Assembly (NCBI GenBank): GCA_044222245.1
Contig: JBGANQ010000056.1
Location: 1 to 64,000, forward strand
Source of the DNA: CALFML01 sp044222245
GTDB taxonomy: Bacteria > Myxococcota_A > Polyangia > Palsa-1104 > JAEUJZ01
Direction of reading: 5' to 3'
DNA length: 64,000 nucleotides
Numbering within the stretch: position 1 is the first letter of the stretch; each line of letters opens with the position of its first letter. A program made the position numbers and the translations under genes. Positions 35,605 through 44,716 of the stretch are shown piece after piece. The notes beneath the pieces are model-generated. The model saw only the letters and a program-made list of their open reading frames with translations, made no database searches and was not told where the DNA came from.

Positions 35605-36191
35605 GACCAGCTCGTGCCGTTATAGCGGGCGATGGTGCCCACGGGACCCACCGCCCAGGCGTCGGTCGCCGAGTTGGCCCACACGCTGAGGTAAGCGTTT
35701 CCCTGCGGCAGCGGACTGGCCCAGCAGAAGGTCGCCGGACTGCAGCTCTTGGGGCCCACCGGGGGCGGGCACTCGCGGGTCGCCAGCGTCTGCATGGTCA
35801 CCGAGACCTGGAACTGATACGGCGCCCCTAGCGGCACGCTGACCGTGCCCTGCGCGACCTTGCACTGCGCGCTGTCATAGGCGCTGATGCCCAGGCTCAG
35901 CGAGCCGGTCAGGGTGACCGGCAAGCGGACGCCGAAGCGGGTGAGATCGCCGGTGAGGTCCAGGTTCTGCATCGCCGCCTTGCCGTCCAGGGTGGCGGTG
36001 ACGACGAGCTTGTTCGCGGTGCTGGTCAGGCTCTGGACCTGCACGACGATGGCGATGCTCGTCGGATCGGCGCTGCCGCAGCCGGTGCCCGTTCCGAGGA
36101 CCAGCGCCGCCGCCAACAGACCCGCAAGCCGCAGCCGGGCGACCGCGCCGTTTGACAGGGACTCAGTCAAGGCGTGTGTAGTTTTCCGCAT
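35595..36191 (-). pseudogene. Truncated propeller-type lipoprotein gene
   Basis: A 198-aa product with an intact ATG and a lipoprotein signal (LLAAALVLGTGTGC). It parallels the protein at 43301-44605: a similar N-terminal domain (VVTATLDGKAAMQNLDLTGD versus VVMTATLDGKLAANNQ), a Cys-rich linker (CPPPVGPKSC) and the start of a beta-propeller (VWANSATDAWAVGPVGTIAR then YNGTSW). It then ends two codons later, where the paralogue has about 260 more residues. The stop comes from the 140-bp repeat, so the 3' part was lost by recombination. The remaining protein would have no complete propeller. Confidence 0.75.
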
Positions 36192-36201
36192 AAGTAAGCT
36201 C

Positions 36202-36870
36202 TCAAAAAGTTGGGGTGTATATCGTATCGCCGGGCAGGAAGGGCTCCGCCGGCGGCTTCTTCTGACTGGCCAGTCCTCCGGCGACCCCGCCCGCCACGGC
36301 CCCAGCGGCGACCACGCCGATGATCGTCCAGAACCACCACTTTTTATAGATTGGCTTGGTCGCCGGCGGCGGCGGCGGGGTCGGCGCGGTCGGGCTCGGG
36401 CTGGCGGTGAGCGTCCCCGTGGGCGGCGGGGTCGGCTCCGGCTTGGGCGGGATGGGCAGGTTCGGCTGCTCCGGGGTCTGCTCGAGCAGGGCCCTGGCCT
36501 GCTCGATGTACTTGTTGACGCGCTTCTCGGCCTCCGGGTCGATGTTCGGCTCGGCCTTCTTGTAGCGCTCGTAGTAGTTGATGGCTTCCTGCGGCCGCCC
36601 GAGGCGCTGCACGGCGCGCCCGATGTTGATGAGCAGCCAGGGCATCTGCCGCCGCGCGTAGGCCGCCTGGAAGCCGGCCAGGGCGTCATCATAGCGGCCG
36701 GCGTCGTACTGACTCAGCGCCTGCTCATAGTGCTCGTGGCAGACCGGATCTTTCAGGCAGCCGTCGGACTTGCCCTTGGGATCGGCGTGCCCAAGCGGCA
36801 GGCAGAGGCCAAACAGGAGGAGAAACAGGGTGCAGCAGCTAATCGACGATACGCGGCGCATCGTTGTCAT
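36202..36870 (-). CDS. TPR-containing exported/anchored protein
   Basis: A 222-aa protein. A signal segment (SSISCCTLFLLLFGLCLPLG) is followed by DPVCHEHYEQAL and tetratricopeptide repeats (ALSQYDAGRYDDALAGFQAA, then LGRPQEAINYYERY). Next is a Pro/Thr-rich linker (about 145-175) and a C-terminal membrane helix (WWFWTIIGVVAAGAVAGGVA). The start overlaps the end of the upstream kinase gene by 32 bp; an ATG three codons later (36861) has a better-placed AAGAAG and may be the true start. Such TPR proteins commonly accompany myxobacterial kinases and probably act as their periplasmic or membrane partners. Confidence 0.78.
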   Translation of the reverse strand: MTTMRRVSSISCCTLFLLLFGLCLPLGHADPKGKSDGCLKDPVCHEHYEQALSQYDAGRYDDALAGFQAAYARRQMPWLLINIGRAVQRLGRPQEAINYYERYKKAEPNIDPEAEKRVNKYIEQARALLEQTPEQPNLPIPPKPEPTPPPTGTLTASPSPTAPTPPPPPATKPIYKKWWFWTIIGVVAAGAVAGGVAGGLASQKKPPAEPFLPGDTIYTPTF

Positions 36871-38371
36871 TCTTCTTGGAGTTTCCGCCCGGCGAGCGCC
36901 CGGGCGCGCGCCCCGGCGGGCGCACCGGCGGGCGTGGAGGCAGCTTGGGTTTGACTGTCGCCGCATCGAGCATCTCCTCCCGGGACTCGTCCCCGGCGAG
37001 GTTGAGCCGGATCGACCGCTCGGCATATCCATTGACGCGCAGCTTGACGTCGAGCATCCCATCGCCGGCCGGCCGATCGGCGACCCACGGCGTGGTCCCC
37101 AGCACCTCCCCGTCGGCGGCACGGATGACCAGCGCGCCCGACGGGACGCTGCTCAGCGACCAGTGCACCTGCTTTTTGCCCGCCGGCTTATCGGTCTTGT
37201 CGCCCGGGTCGCTCTTGTCGCTCACGGTGGGCGGCGGCGGCGCGGCCGGGTGGCGCAGCCAGATGACGCCCAGGGTGCCGAGCAAGAGCCCGCCGACGCT
37301 CACTGCCACTAGCGCCAGCAGCCGCCGCCGGCGACTGGCCGGCTGCGCCTGCCCGGCCGCCAGACCCAGCGTCGAGGGCTGCCCGAAGGCCAGCCCGCTG
37401 CCGGGAGTCAGCGACGGGTTGGAGTGCGGCGTCAGCATCATCCCCTGCAGCATCGGCAGCGAGATCGCCTGCAGCATCGAGGTCGGGTGGGTCAGCGACA
37501 GCTGCTCGAGCAGCGCCACCACGTCGCGCATCGCCGGCCGCTCGTCCTTCTTCTTGGCAATCAGGCGGTGGACCAGCGTCGCCAGCGGCTCGGGTACGTG
37601 GGCCGCCAGCTCGCGCAGCGGCTGCGGCGGCTCGTAGATGTGCATGGCCAGCACCTCGCCGGAGCCCCCGACGAACGGCGCCCGTCCGGCGAGCATCTCG
37701 TACAGCATGATGCCGAGCGAATAGACGTCGGCCTTGTCGTCGATCTGGATGCCGCCGCGGCACTGCTCGGGGGCCATGTAGCGCGGCGTGCCCATCACCA
37801 CATCGGTCGAGGTCCGCGGCCCGGGGCCGGTGTTTGGCTGATCGGTCGGCTGCGCGACCTTGGCGATGCCGAAGTCCAGGAGCTTGGCCCGCTCGCGCCC
37901 CGGCACCTCGGAGTCGACGTCGGGCACGAGCATGATGTTGTCGGGCTTGAGGTCGCGGTGGTAGACCCCCTTCTCGTGCGCCGCCGCCAGCGCCGCGGCA
38001 ATCTGGCGCGCCAGCCGCAGCACCTCGGGCAGCGGCAGCATGCCCTTCTGCTTCTGCCGCTGGTTGAGCGTCTCCCCCTTGAGAAACTCCATCACCAGGT
38101 AGGCGGTGCCATCGGGCAGCTGCCCGTAGTCCGAGACCTGGACGATGCCCGGGTGGTCGATGAGGTTCACCGCCCGCGCTTCGTTGAAAAATCGCGCTGT
38201 GATCTGCGGCTCTTGCGCGTACTTGGCGTGCAGGATCTTGACCGCGACGCGTCGGCCGATGGGCTCCTGGACCGCCTCAAAGACGGCGCCCATGCCTCCC
38301 TCTCCGAGCTTGCGCTCGACGCGATATGGACCTAGACGCTCCGGTGTCACGGTCAGGCTCTTACGAGCCAC
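36839..38371 (-). CDS. Membrane Ser/Thr protein kinase with PEGA-like extracellular domain
   Basis: A 510-aa protein. The kinase domain (about 13-275) has every landmark: glycine loop LGEGGMGAVFEA, VAVKIL, HRDLKPDNIMLV, the DFG segment LLDFGIAKV and GTPRYMAPEQCRG. Then come a Ser/Pro-rich juxtamembrane part, one membrane helix (LLALVAVSVGGLLLGTLGVI) and an outer region with a PEGA-type strand set (SSVPSGALVIRAADGEVLGT, then TPW) and a Pro/Arg-rich tail. It phosphorylates Ser/Thr of target proteins in response to an envelope signal (family knowledge; signal unknown). It is co-transcribed with the overlapping TPR gene. Confidence 0.93.
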   Translation of the reverse strand: MARKSLTVTPERLGPYRVERKLGEGGMGAVFEAVQEPIGRRVAVKILHAKYAQEPQITARFFNEARAVNLIDHPGIVQVSDYGQLPDGTAYLVMEFLKGETLNQRQKQKGMLPLPEVLRLARQIAAALAAAHEKGVYHRDLKPDNIMLVPDVDSEVPGRERAKLLDFGIAKVAQPTDQPNTGPGPRTSTDVVMGTPRYMAPEQCRGGIQIDDKADVYSLGIMLYEMLAGRAPFVGGSGEVLAMHIYEPPQPLRELAAHVPEPLATLVHRLIAKKKDERPAMRDVVALLEQLSLTHPTSMLQAISLPMLQGMMLTPHSNPSLTPGSGLAFGQPSTLGLAAGQAQPASRRRRLLALVAVSVGGLLLGTLGVIWLRHPAAPPPPTVSDKSDPGDKTDKPAGKKQVHWSLSSVPSGALVIRAADGEVLGTTPWVADRPAGDGMLDVKLRVNGYAERSIRLNLAGDESREEMLDAATVKPKLPPRPPVRPPGRAPGRSPGGNSKKNDNDAPRIVD

Positions 38372-38754
38372 TATACCACTTTTACCTAACAGCTGTCTGC
38401 CTGGCTATTTGCACCGCCGCCGGGGTAACCCCTTATTAAAGCCCGCGAAACTCCTGGGGCGGCTTCCCGGCAGCAAAGATCTTCAACTCGGCTCGGCTTG
38501 GCTCGGCTCGGCTTGGCTCGGCTCGGCTTGGCTCGGCTCGGCTCGGCTTGGCTCGGGCGGCGGCAAGTCGGGCCCGAGCGGACCGCGAGCTTGCCCGGCC
38601 GCGAAAGAGGCGGGCCGGTGGGACCCGACGCGCCTTGACGAGCTGGACGTTACCGATGGCGGGGGGCCGTGCGGGCTTGCCGGAGCCGGCCCAGGCAGTG
38701 CCAGCGCCTTAGCTCTTGGCAGCTCCGGGGCCAGTGTGGTTTGATCAGCGTGTC
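38372..38754. promoter_or_regulatory. Divergent intergenic region, kinase / WD40 gene
   Basis: These 383 bp separate two genes read in opposite directions and must hold both promoters. Except for the pentanucleotide repeat described separately, nothing coding is recognised. No promoter can be placed with confidence. Confidence 0.4.
38491..38555. repeat. Pentanucleotide tandem repeat GCTYG, 13 units
   Basis: Thirteen consecutive 5-bp units, either GCTCG or GCTTG, run from 38491 to 38555, with the order partly periodic at 10-15 bp. The array lies in the shared upstream region of a kinase gene and a WD40 gene. Such arrays can change length by slippage and so alter promoter spacing. Confidence 0.95.
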
Positions 38755-41106
38755 ATGTTAGCTCCCACTTGCTCTCTCTGCGGCGCTTGCGCCCCTCCGC
38801 CTACACGCAGGGGGCAAGCGCGACGCCCACCGCGAGCGACGGGCCCGGCCGCATGCGGTGCCCCGGTGGCACCTGCCCGACCGGCGGCCGCCGCGCCGCG
38901 CCCGGTGCTCGGGTTGACGGTGGCGGCGGCTCTGCTCTTTGGTGTCGTCGGCGTGAGCGGCGCTGCACCGGCGGTGCCCGAGAAGCAGCTCGCGCCGCCG
39001 CATCCAGCCCCAGGGGGAGCGGCCGCCCCCGGCTCCCCAGTGTCCCCCGGCTCCCCCGCGACCCCGGCTGCCCCCGGACCGCCGGCCGCCGCACCTGCCG
39101 AAGACGCGGCGCCCATGGTGCAGCGGCTGGTCACCAACCTGACGGCGATGCAGTCCGAGCGCAACCAGGGCTCGCTCGTCGCCGGCATCCAGGCCGGCAA
39201 GTGGTCGTCGCTGCTGCGCGTGGCCTATCAGGTGATCGCCGCCCGCCCGCTCAAGGGCCACAAGGACGGCGTCACCAGCGCCGTGTTCGCCCAGGACGGG
39301 CTGCAGATCATCACCGCCAGCGCCGACTACACCGCGCGCATCTGGAACTCGCAGACCAGCGCCGAGGTGCTGCGCCTCACCGGCCACGCCGGCGGCGTCA
39401 ACTCAGTCGCCCTGTCGCCGAGCGGGACCCAGATCGCCACCGCCAGCGCCGACTACACCGGCCGCATCTGGGACCGCAAGACCGGCCAGGTGCTGACCCC
39501 GCTCAAGGGCCACACCGCCAGCGTCAACTCGATCGCCTTCTCACCCGACGGCAAGAGCCTGGTCACCGCCAGCGCCGATGTCACCTCCCGGATCTGGGAC
39601 GCGCAGACCGGGCGCATCCTGCTCACCCTGCGCGGCCACAGCTCGGGGGTCAACTCGGCGACGTTTTCGCCCGACGGGCGCAAGGTCGCCACCGCCAGCG
39701 ACGATCGCACGGTGCGGCTGTACGATGCGCGCAGCGGCCGCCTCATCCTCACCCTCAACGGCCACGGCGCAGCGGTGAACTCGGTGGTCTTCTCGGCCGA
39801 CGGCAAGCACCTGCTCACCGCCAGCGCCGACCAGACCGCCTGGCTGTGGGACGCCGCCACCGGCCGCGAGCAGCTGACGTTCAAGGGCCACAGCGCCTGG
39901 GTCTACTCGGCGACGTTCAGTCCCGACGGCACCCATGTGCTCACCGCCAGCGAAGACGGCACCGCGCGCATCTGGGACGTCCGCACCGGCCGCGAGCTGC
40001 ACAGCATGACCGGCCACGCCGCCGGCATCCTCTACGCGACCTACTCGCCCGACGGCCGCCAGCTGGTCACCACCGGCCTTGATGGCACGGCGCGCATCCG
40101 CTACGTGCAGAGCGGCAGCGCCCTCACCACCCTGGCCGGCCATGAGAACGCGGTCTTCTCGGCGGCGTTTTCTCCCGATGGCAGCCGCATCGCCACCGCC
40201 AGCCTGGACGAGACGGCGCGGGTGTGGGACGCGCGCAGCGGGCGTCAGCTGCTCAAGCTCACCGGCCACACCGCGGGCGTGCTCACCGCGGTCTTTTCGC
40301 CGAGCAGCCAGCAGATCCTGACCACCAGCGATGACCGCTCGGCGCGCCTGTGGGACTCGCACACCGGGGCCGAGATCCGCATCTTCCTGCACGACAACTG
40401 GGTGAGCAGCGCCAACTTCTCCCCCGACGGGGCGCGCATCGCCACCGCCAGCGGCGACAACACCGCCCGCATCTTCGACACCCAGACCGGTCAGCTCATC
40501 CTGAAGCTGCGCGGCCACACCGGCGGGGTGCGCGACGTCAGCTTCTCCCCCGATGGCGAGCGCCTGGTCACCGCCAGCGAGGACAGCAGCGCCCGCATCT
40601 TCAACAGCCGCAGCGGCGCGGTGGACAAGGTCCTTAGCGGGCACACCGACCGCGTGCGCTCGGCCACCTTCTCGCCCGATGGCAAGCGCGTGCTCACCGC
40701 CAGCGATGATCACACAGCGCGGCTGTGGGACGCGCAGACCGGGACGGCGCTGCAGACGCTGCGCGGGCACACCGACCGCGTGCGCTCGGCCGCGTTTTCG
40801 CCCGACGGCACCTTGATCATCACCGCCAGCGCCGACCAGACGGCGCGGCTGTGGACCCCGAGCGGTCAGCAGCTGGTGGTCATGCGCGGCCACTCGGACG
40901 ACATCCGCCACGCCGCGTTCGCCCCCGACAGCAAGAAGATCGTCACCGCCAGCGAGGACTACCTGGTCCTGGTTCACCCGGCCACGATCGCCGGCTTCTA
41001 CGACTTCGCCTGCCGAGCGCTGCGCAACCTCGAGCTGCAGTCGGGCCCCGCGGCAGAGGTTCCCACCGCCGAAGTCCAGCAGCTGCTCAGCACCTGCCCC
41101 AAATAA
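38755..41106 (+). CDS. 14-repeat WD40 protein with membrane segment
   Basis: A 783-aa protein. A Cys/Pro/Arg-rich N-terminus (CSLCGAC) precedes one membrane helix (VLGLTVAAALLFGVVGVSG), a Pro/Ala/Gly-rich linker and then 14 WD40 repeats. Each begins near L-x-GH (first LKGHKDGVTSAVF, last MRGHSDDIRHAAF) and carries ITASADxTARIW-type ends; repeat 10 is aberrant (FLHDNWVSSANF). Fourteen repeats would form two seven-bladed propellers facing the periplasm. The C-terminal 70 residues (FYDFACRALRNLEL) resemble the ending of NACHT- or kinase-linked WD40 proteins. It has no enzymatic domain, so it is a scaffold. An in-frame ATG at 38716 would add 13 residues. Confidence 0.88.
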   Translation: MLAPTCSLCGACAPPPTRRGQARRPPRATGPAACGAPVAPARPAAAAPRPVLGLTVAAALLFGVVGVSGAAPAVPEKQLAPPHPAPGGAAAPGSPVSPGSPATPAAPGPPAAAPAEDAAPMVQRLVTNLTAMQSERNQGSLVAGIQAGKWSSLLRVAYQVIAARPLKGHKDGVTSAVFAQDGLQIITASADYTARIWNSQTSAEVLRLTGHAGGVNSVALSPSGTQIATASADYTGRIWDRKTGQVLTPLKGHTASVNSIAFSPDGKSLVTASADVTSRIWDAQTGRILLTLRGHSSGVNSATFSPDGRKVATASDDRTVRLYDARSGRLILTLNGHGAAVNSVVFSADGKHLLTASADQTAWLWDAATGREQLTFKGHSAWVYSATFSPDGTHVLTASEDGTARIWDVRTGRELHSMTGHAAGILYATYSPDGRQLVTTGLDGTARIRYVQSGSALTTLAGHENAVFSAAFSPDGSRIATASLDETARVWDARSGRQLLKLTGHTAGVLTAVFSPSSQQILTTSDDRSARLWDSHTGAEIRIFLHDNWVSSANFSPDGARIATASGDNTARIFDTQTGQLILKLRGHTGGVRDVSFSPDGERLVTASEDSSARIFNSRSGAVDKVLSGHTDRVRSATFSPDGKRVLTASDDHTARLWDAQTGTALQTLRGHTDRVRSAAFSPDGTLIITASADQTARLWTPSGQQLVVMRGHSDDIRHAAFAPDSKKIVTASEDYLVLVHPATIAGFYDFACRALRNLELQSGPAAEVPTAEVQQLLSTCPK

Positions 41107-41134
41107 AAAGACCCCCCTGGTTTCCCAGCGGGGC
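41104..41134 (-). terminator. Intrinsic terminator of the M4 protease gene
   Basis: Read on the minus strand, 41134 to 41104 gives a GC hairpin (about 8 bp, one bulge, loop GAAA-like) followed by CTTTTTATTT. It lies 38 bp after the M4 metalloprotease stop and overlaps the stop codon of the convergent WD40 gene, for which no T-tract follows. Confidence 0.75.
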
Positions 41135-41171
41135 CACACCGAACAACCCAAAGAAAGAGCGGTCTACGGCG

Positions 41172-42695
41172 TTACTTCACGCCCACCGCGTCCCACACCG
41201 CGGCCACCGCCTTGGCCTCGGCGCCCGCCGCGCCGCCGTACAGATCCGCGGCCGCCTTGAGCGTCGCCGCCCGCGCCGCGCTGTAGTTGGTGCTGCTGGT
41301 AAAGTAGGTGGTCAGGGCGCGGTACCAGATCTTCTCCGCCTTGGCGCGGCCGATGCCGGTGACCGTCTTGCCCGAGGTCTTGTTGGTGCCGCCTTCAGAA
41401 AGCAGGTAGAAGAAGTTGTTGGCGATGCCGCTTGAGTAGTGAACATCCAGCCCGCTCTTGTACAGCGAGTAGTGGTCCACCGACTTTCCGTCCGCCTTGG
41501 GATCGCTCATGCTGCGCAGGAACTTTTTGGTGCCCGACAGGACGAGCTTGTCGCCGAGCAGATAGTTGCCCGGGGTTGAGGCGTTCTTGGCGAAGAACTT
41601 GACCGAGATGCCGAAGATGTCGCTGGTCCCCTCGTTGAGGCCGCCGGACTCACCGGAGTACACCAGCTTGGCGGTGCGCGAGGTGACGCCGTGGGTCATC
41701 TCGTGGCCGGCGACATCCAGCGCCACCAGCGGCGCCAGGAATGAGCCATCGCCGTCGCCGTAGGTCATGCAGAAGCAGGAGTCTGACCAGAAGGCGTTGT
41801 TGTAGTTGGTGCCGTAGTGAACGCGCGTTTGCGCCGCCTTGCCGTCATTGCCGATGCCGCTGCGGTTGTGGGTGGTCTTGTAGTATTCCCAGGTGACCGC
41901 GGCGCCATAGTGGGCGTCGACCGCGGCGCTCTGCTTGTTGGCCTTGGTGCCGTCGCCCCAGGAGTTGGTGGTCGAGGTGAACAGCTTGTTGCCGCCGCTT
42001 GCGTCCACGGTCTGACCGTTGGCATGAACGGTATCGACGAGCTCGTAGTTGGCGCCGTTCTTGTTGACGTTGAGGGTCACCGTGCCGCTGTGAATGCCCT
42101 TGCCGGTGCCGGTGGTGCCGGCGGTCTCGATCTCATCATAGGACGACAGGATGCGGCCGCTGTGCGCATCGACAAAGGTGTGGAGCACGCTGGGGGTGCC
42201 ATCGGTCGCCACGCCCGAGGTGATCGCCTCGTAGGCGAGCGCCGGCGGTCCCTCCACCGCGTAGACGACCAGCCGTGACTCGGTGCCGCCGCTGCGCTCC
42301 CCGACGAAGGCGCGCTCGGCAATGCGCCCTGCCTCGGCAGCGGCCAGGGTCGGCACATGCGAGACCGGGACGGGCGCCGAAAGCTGCGCCGAGAACTGCT
42401 CCGGCTCGGCCGCGCCCGGGTGGACGATGAAGTCGCCGCCGATCACCGGCAGGCCGCGATAGGAGCGATCGAACCGCACATGCTCCTGCCCGAGTTCGTC
42501 GACAAAGGCGGTGCGCTGACGCACGCTGTCGTTGTGATCGAGTCCCAGCACCGCGCCGCGCTCCGTAACCAGGGTCACCGCCGCCGCGTGCACCGCCAGT
42601 CCGTCATCGCTCTGTCCGTCTATCCCGATCAGCGGGGAACCACATGCCGAAAGGAGCGAGAGGGGAATTAGAGAAGATAGGAGTCTGTTGTGCAT
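41172..42695 (-). CDS. M4-family (thermolysin-like) metallopeptidase
   Basis: A 507-aa protein with GGAGGA before the ATG. The signal LLSSLIPLSLLSAC is lipoprotein-like. The propeptide (about 25-190, with FTP/PepSY features such as VRFDRSYRGLPVIGGDFIVH) is followed by the catalytic domain. This has the zinc motif HEMTH in LDVAGHEMTHGVTS, the third ligand in GGLNEGTSDIFG and a late His in YSSGIANNFFYLL. M4 enzymes are secreted zinc endopeptidases that process themselves and degrade extracellular protein, fitting a predatory or saprophytic lifestyle. The size is typical. A clear terminator follows. Confidence 0.95.
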   Translation of the reverse strand: MHNRLLSSLIPLSLLSACGSPLIGIDGQSDDGLAVHAAAVTLVTERGAVLGLDHNDSVRQRTAFVDELGQEHVRFDRSYRGLPVIGGDFIVHPGAAEPEQFSAQLSAPVPVSHVPTLAAAEAGRIAERAFVGERSGGTESRLVVYAVEGPPALAYEAITSGVATDGTPSVLHTFVDAHSGRILSSYDEIETAGTTGTGKGIHSGTVTLNVNKNGANYELVDTVHANGQTVDASGGNKLFTSTTNSWGDGTKANKQSAAVDAHYGAAVTWEYYKTTHNRSGIGNDGKAAQTRVHYGTNYNNAFWSDSCFCMTYGDGDGSFLAPLVALDVAGHEMTHGVTSRTAKLVYSGESGGLNEGTSDIFGISVKFFAKNASTPGNYLLGDKLVLSGTKKFLRSMSDPKADGKSVDHYSLYKSGLDVHYSSGIANNFFYLLSEGGTNKTSGKTVTGIGRAKAEKIWYRALTTYFTSSTNYSAARAATLKAAADLYGGAAGAEAKAVAAVWDAVGVK

Positions 42696-43059
42696 TTTGT
42701 CCTCCGGGCTACGGATTGCGAGGTTCGACCTGCATCGCCTTCACTCAGATCACTCTGGATGAAGCAGGAACTGAATCAATCTGCCCAATTCCCTCCTTCA
42801 CCACAATCCCAAATGCTGTCCTTAATTTACTTTTTTCTCGTCGACAAACTGCTGGGGTGGCGAGACCCCTTGATGGGTACTTTTCCCCCACGGCTCTAAA
42901 TTATCTGCCGCGCTCGCGCGGACTCCCGGCGGGGACTCCGTCAGTGTCCGAGGTGATTTCCCAGGCCGTCGCGCGCCGCCCGCTTTCCTCCTTTGGAAGG
43001 CCGCTGGCTGGGGCCATTAACCCCGCGTCCGCGCGGGCCAAATCCACTGGCGCCGCGGC
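42696..43059. other. No gene recognised
   Basis: About 360 bp upstream of the M4 gene, containing its promoter on the minus strand. A relatively AT-rich part (42760-42850) is the likely promoter zone. Nothing coding was recognised before the transporter relic. Confidence 0.5.
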
Positions 43060-43322
43060 GCCGGTCGGTGCGGGCCGCAGCTCCTGGTCGGCGTCCTGAC
43101 GGTCGACCTGGCTTCCCCCAAGGCAGCGGCCACGGCGATCGGTCCGACCGGAGTGTTCGGTACGCCGGCTCGGCGCTGTCGGGAGTCGGCATCGGCTATC
43201 TGGTGGATCGCGCGGGCTGGCGCGGCGGCTTTATCTGCTCTGTCGCCGCGGCGCTGCTCGGCGGGCTGCTGGCACTGCCGCTGTGGCACGCCGGGCAGCG
43301 CTACGGACGAAAGTCGAGGTAG
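43060..43322 (+). pseudogene. OPA-family (GlpT/UhpT-like) transporter, 3' fragment
   Basis: Two frames joined by a one-base deletion near 43162 read GPQLLVGVLTVDLASPKAAA, TAIGPTGVFG, then YAGSALSGVGIGYLVDRAGW and RGGFICSVAAALLGGLLALP. This is the last third of an organophosphate:phosphate antiporter of the MFS (G-P..lvG...e-l-..-KAA-gTA.G..G-fGY-G). The N-terminal helices are missing. Its stop overlaps the 3' end of the convergent lipoprotein gene by 22 bp. Confidence 0.7.
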
Positions 43323-44605
43323 CCGAGGTAGCCGCCGCCGCCGCCGGCCCAGGCCAGTCCGTTGGCAGAGGTGCGCACCGCAAACAGAGTCGATAGCGCG
43401 GTGTTGCCCTGGGCGGCGAAGGTGTCAAACGGGGGGTCGGCGCGGACCACGGCGCCGCCCGAGCCGACTGCATAGACGACCTGACTGCCGTCCCCGTAGA
43501 TTCCAAACAGGGTGTTGATGGTGCCGGTGGTCTGAAGCTTCGCCCACTGGGTATCCACGGCGTAGCGGATGCGGAAGATGCTGCCGTTGTCGCCGGCCGC
43601 GAACACCACGCTGGAGGCCAGTCCGCCCGGCGTCCCCCAGATCGAGTGCAGGTTGACCGTGGTGCCGCCGTTTATCAGATTCCACGCCAGGCCGTCATAG
43701 CGGGCCAGCAGCCCGCCGACGCCGCAGATATACACGAAGTCGGAGCTGGTGGCCCACACCGAGTTGATCTGTCCGGTGCCCAGGCCAGCGTCGGTCACGG
43801 CCAGCCACTTGGTTCCGTTATAGTGCAGCGCCGTCCCCTGCGTGGTCGTCGTCGGCGAGTCGCCCACCGCCCAGATGTCCGAGCCGGTGATGCCCCAGAT
43901 CGCCCACAGCCGCTGGATCGTCGGGCTCGCCACCGTCGTCCAGAGCTTGCCATCGTAGTGCAGGATGAGTCCCGAGTCGCCCACCGCCCAGACATTGTCG
44001 GTCGCGCTGGCCCACACGCCGTACAGATTGCCGGTCGCTCCCACGGGCGCCGGCTTGACGGTCCAGCTGTTCCCATCAAAGTGAAGCAGGGTGGTGCCGT
44101 TGCCCACTGCCCAGATGTCGGTGGGCGAGATCGACCACAGGCCCTGGATGGTCTGCGCCACCGGATCGGGGGTCGAGCACAGCGTCTTGGCGGCGCACGG
44201 CGCAAGGCCGCCGCACTTGCGCGGACTCTGCGCCGTAAGCGGCAGCTCGAGATCCTTGCGGCCCGACGGCAGGCTGACCCCGGTCATGCCGCTGGCCTGC
44301 ACGCAGCTGTCGCTGTCCAGCGCCTGCACCGACAGTCCCAGGCTGCCGCTGACCTCAGCCGGAAGCTCGACCGCAAAGCGGTTGGTCGGCGGCGTGAGGG
44401 CCGGCGGCATGATGACCTGATTATTCGCCGCCAGCTTGCCATCGAGCGTCGCGGTCATCACCACCTGCGCCGCGCGCGTCGGAATCCCACCGACGGTCAC
44501 CACCAGGGCGCTCTCGCCCGAGCCGCAGCCAGCAGTGCCGCCAAGAAGGTACATCGCGAGCCCCAGCCCAAGTCTTATAAAGCGCGTCCCAGTCCCTGGC
44601 TGCAT
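43301..44605 (-). CDS. Lipoprotein with beta-propeller-like repeats
   Basis: A 434-aa protein. The ATG used has AGGGG at good distance; one two codons upstream overlaps it. The signal LGLAMYLLGGTAGC gives a lipid-anchored protein. An N-terminal beta-domain (about 25-130) is followed by a Cys-rich linker (CGGLAPCAAKTLC) and six or seven repeats of about 45 residues built on W-S-x-S-x-x-D-x-W-A-V-G-x-x-G-x-x-L-H-x-D-G-x-x-W. Examples are SPTDIWAVGNGTTLLHFDG and ATDNVWAVGDSGLILHYDG. Such repeats fold as a propeller and bind ligands or polymers; function unknown. The truncated gene at 35595-36191 is its paralogue. Confidence 0.82.
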   Translation of the reverse strand: MQPGTGTRFIRLGLGLAMYLLGGTAGCGSGESALVVTVGGIPTRAAQVVMTATLDGKLAANNQVIMPPALTPPTNRFAVELPAEVSGSLGLSVQALDSDSCVQASGMTGVSLPSGRKDLELPLTAQSPRKCGGLAPCAAKTLCSTPDPVAQTIQGLWSISPTDIWAVGNGTTLLHFDGNSWTVKPAPVGATGNLYGVWASATDNVWAVGDSGLILHYDGKLWTTVASPTIQRLWAIWGITGSDIWAVGDSPTTTTQGTALHYNGTKWLAVTDAGLGTGQINSVWATSSDFVYICGVGGLLARYDGLAWNLINGGTTVNLHSIWGTPGGLASSVVFAAGDNGSIFRIRYAVDTQWAKLQTTGTINTLFGIYGDGSQVVYAVGSGGAVVRADPPFDTFAAQGNTALSTLFAVRTSANGLAWAGGGGGYLGYLDFRP

Positions 44606-44716
44606 CGTCATCCCCTATGGTTAAAAACCAGAGTGTACCATGGTCCAGCTTTCTCGTCGCTATTGCCAGGCGACCCGGCCGCTGATAGCGTACCGGCCCG
44701 ACGAGGAGAACACTCG

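Noticed and set aside
39541..41151. 536-codon minus-strand open frame opposite the WD40 gene
   Set aside because: Mirror of the repeated WD40 coding sequence; its apparent repeats are a by-product of the real gene.
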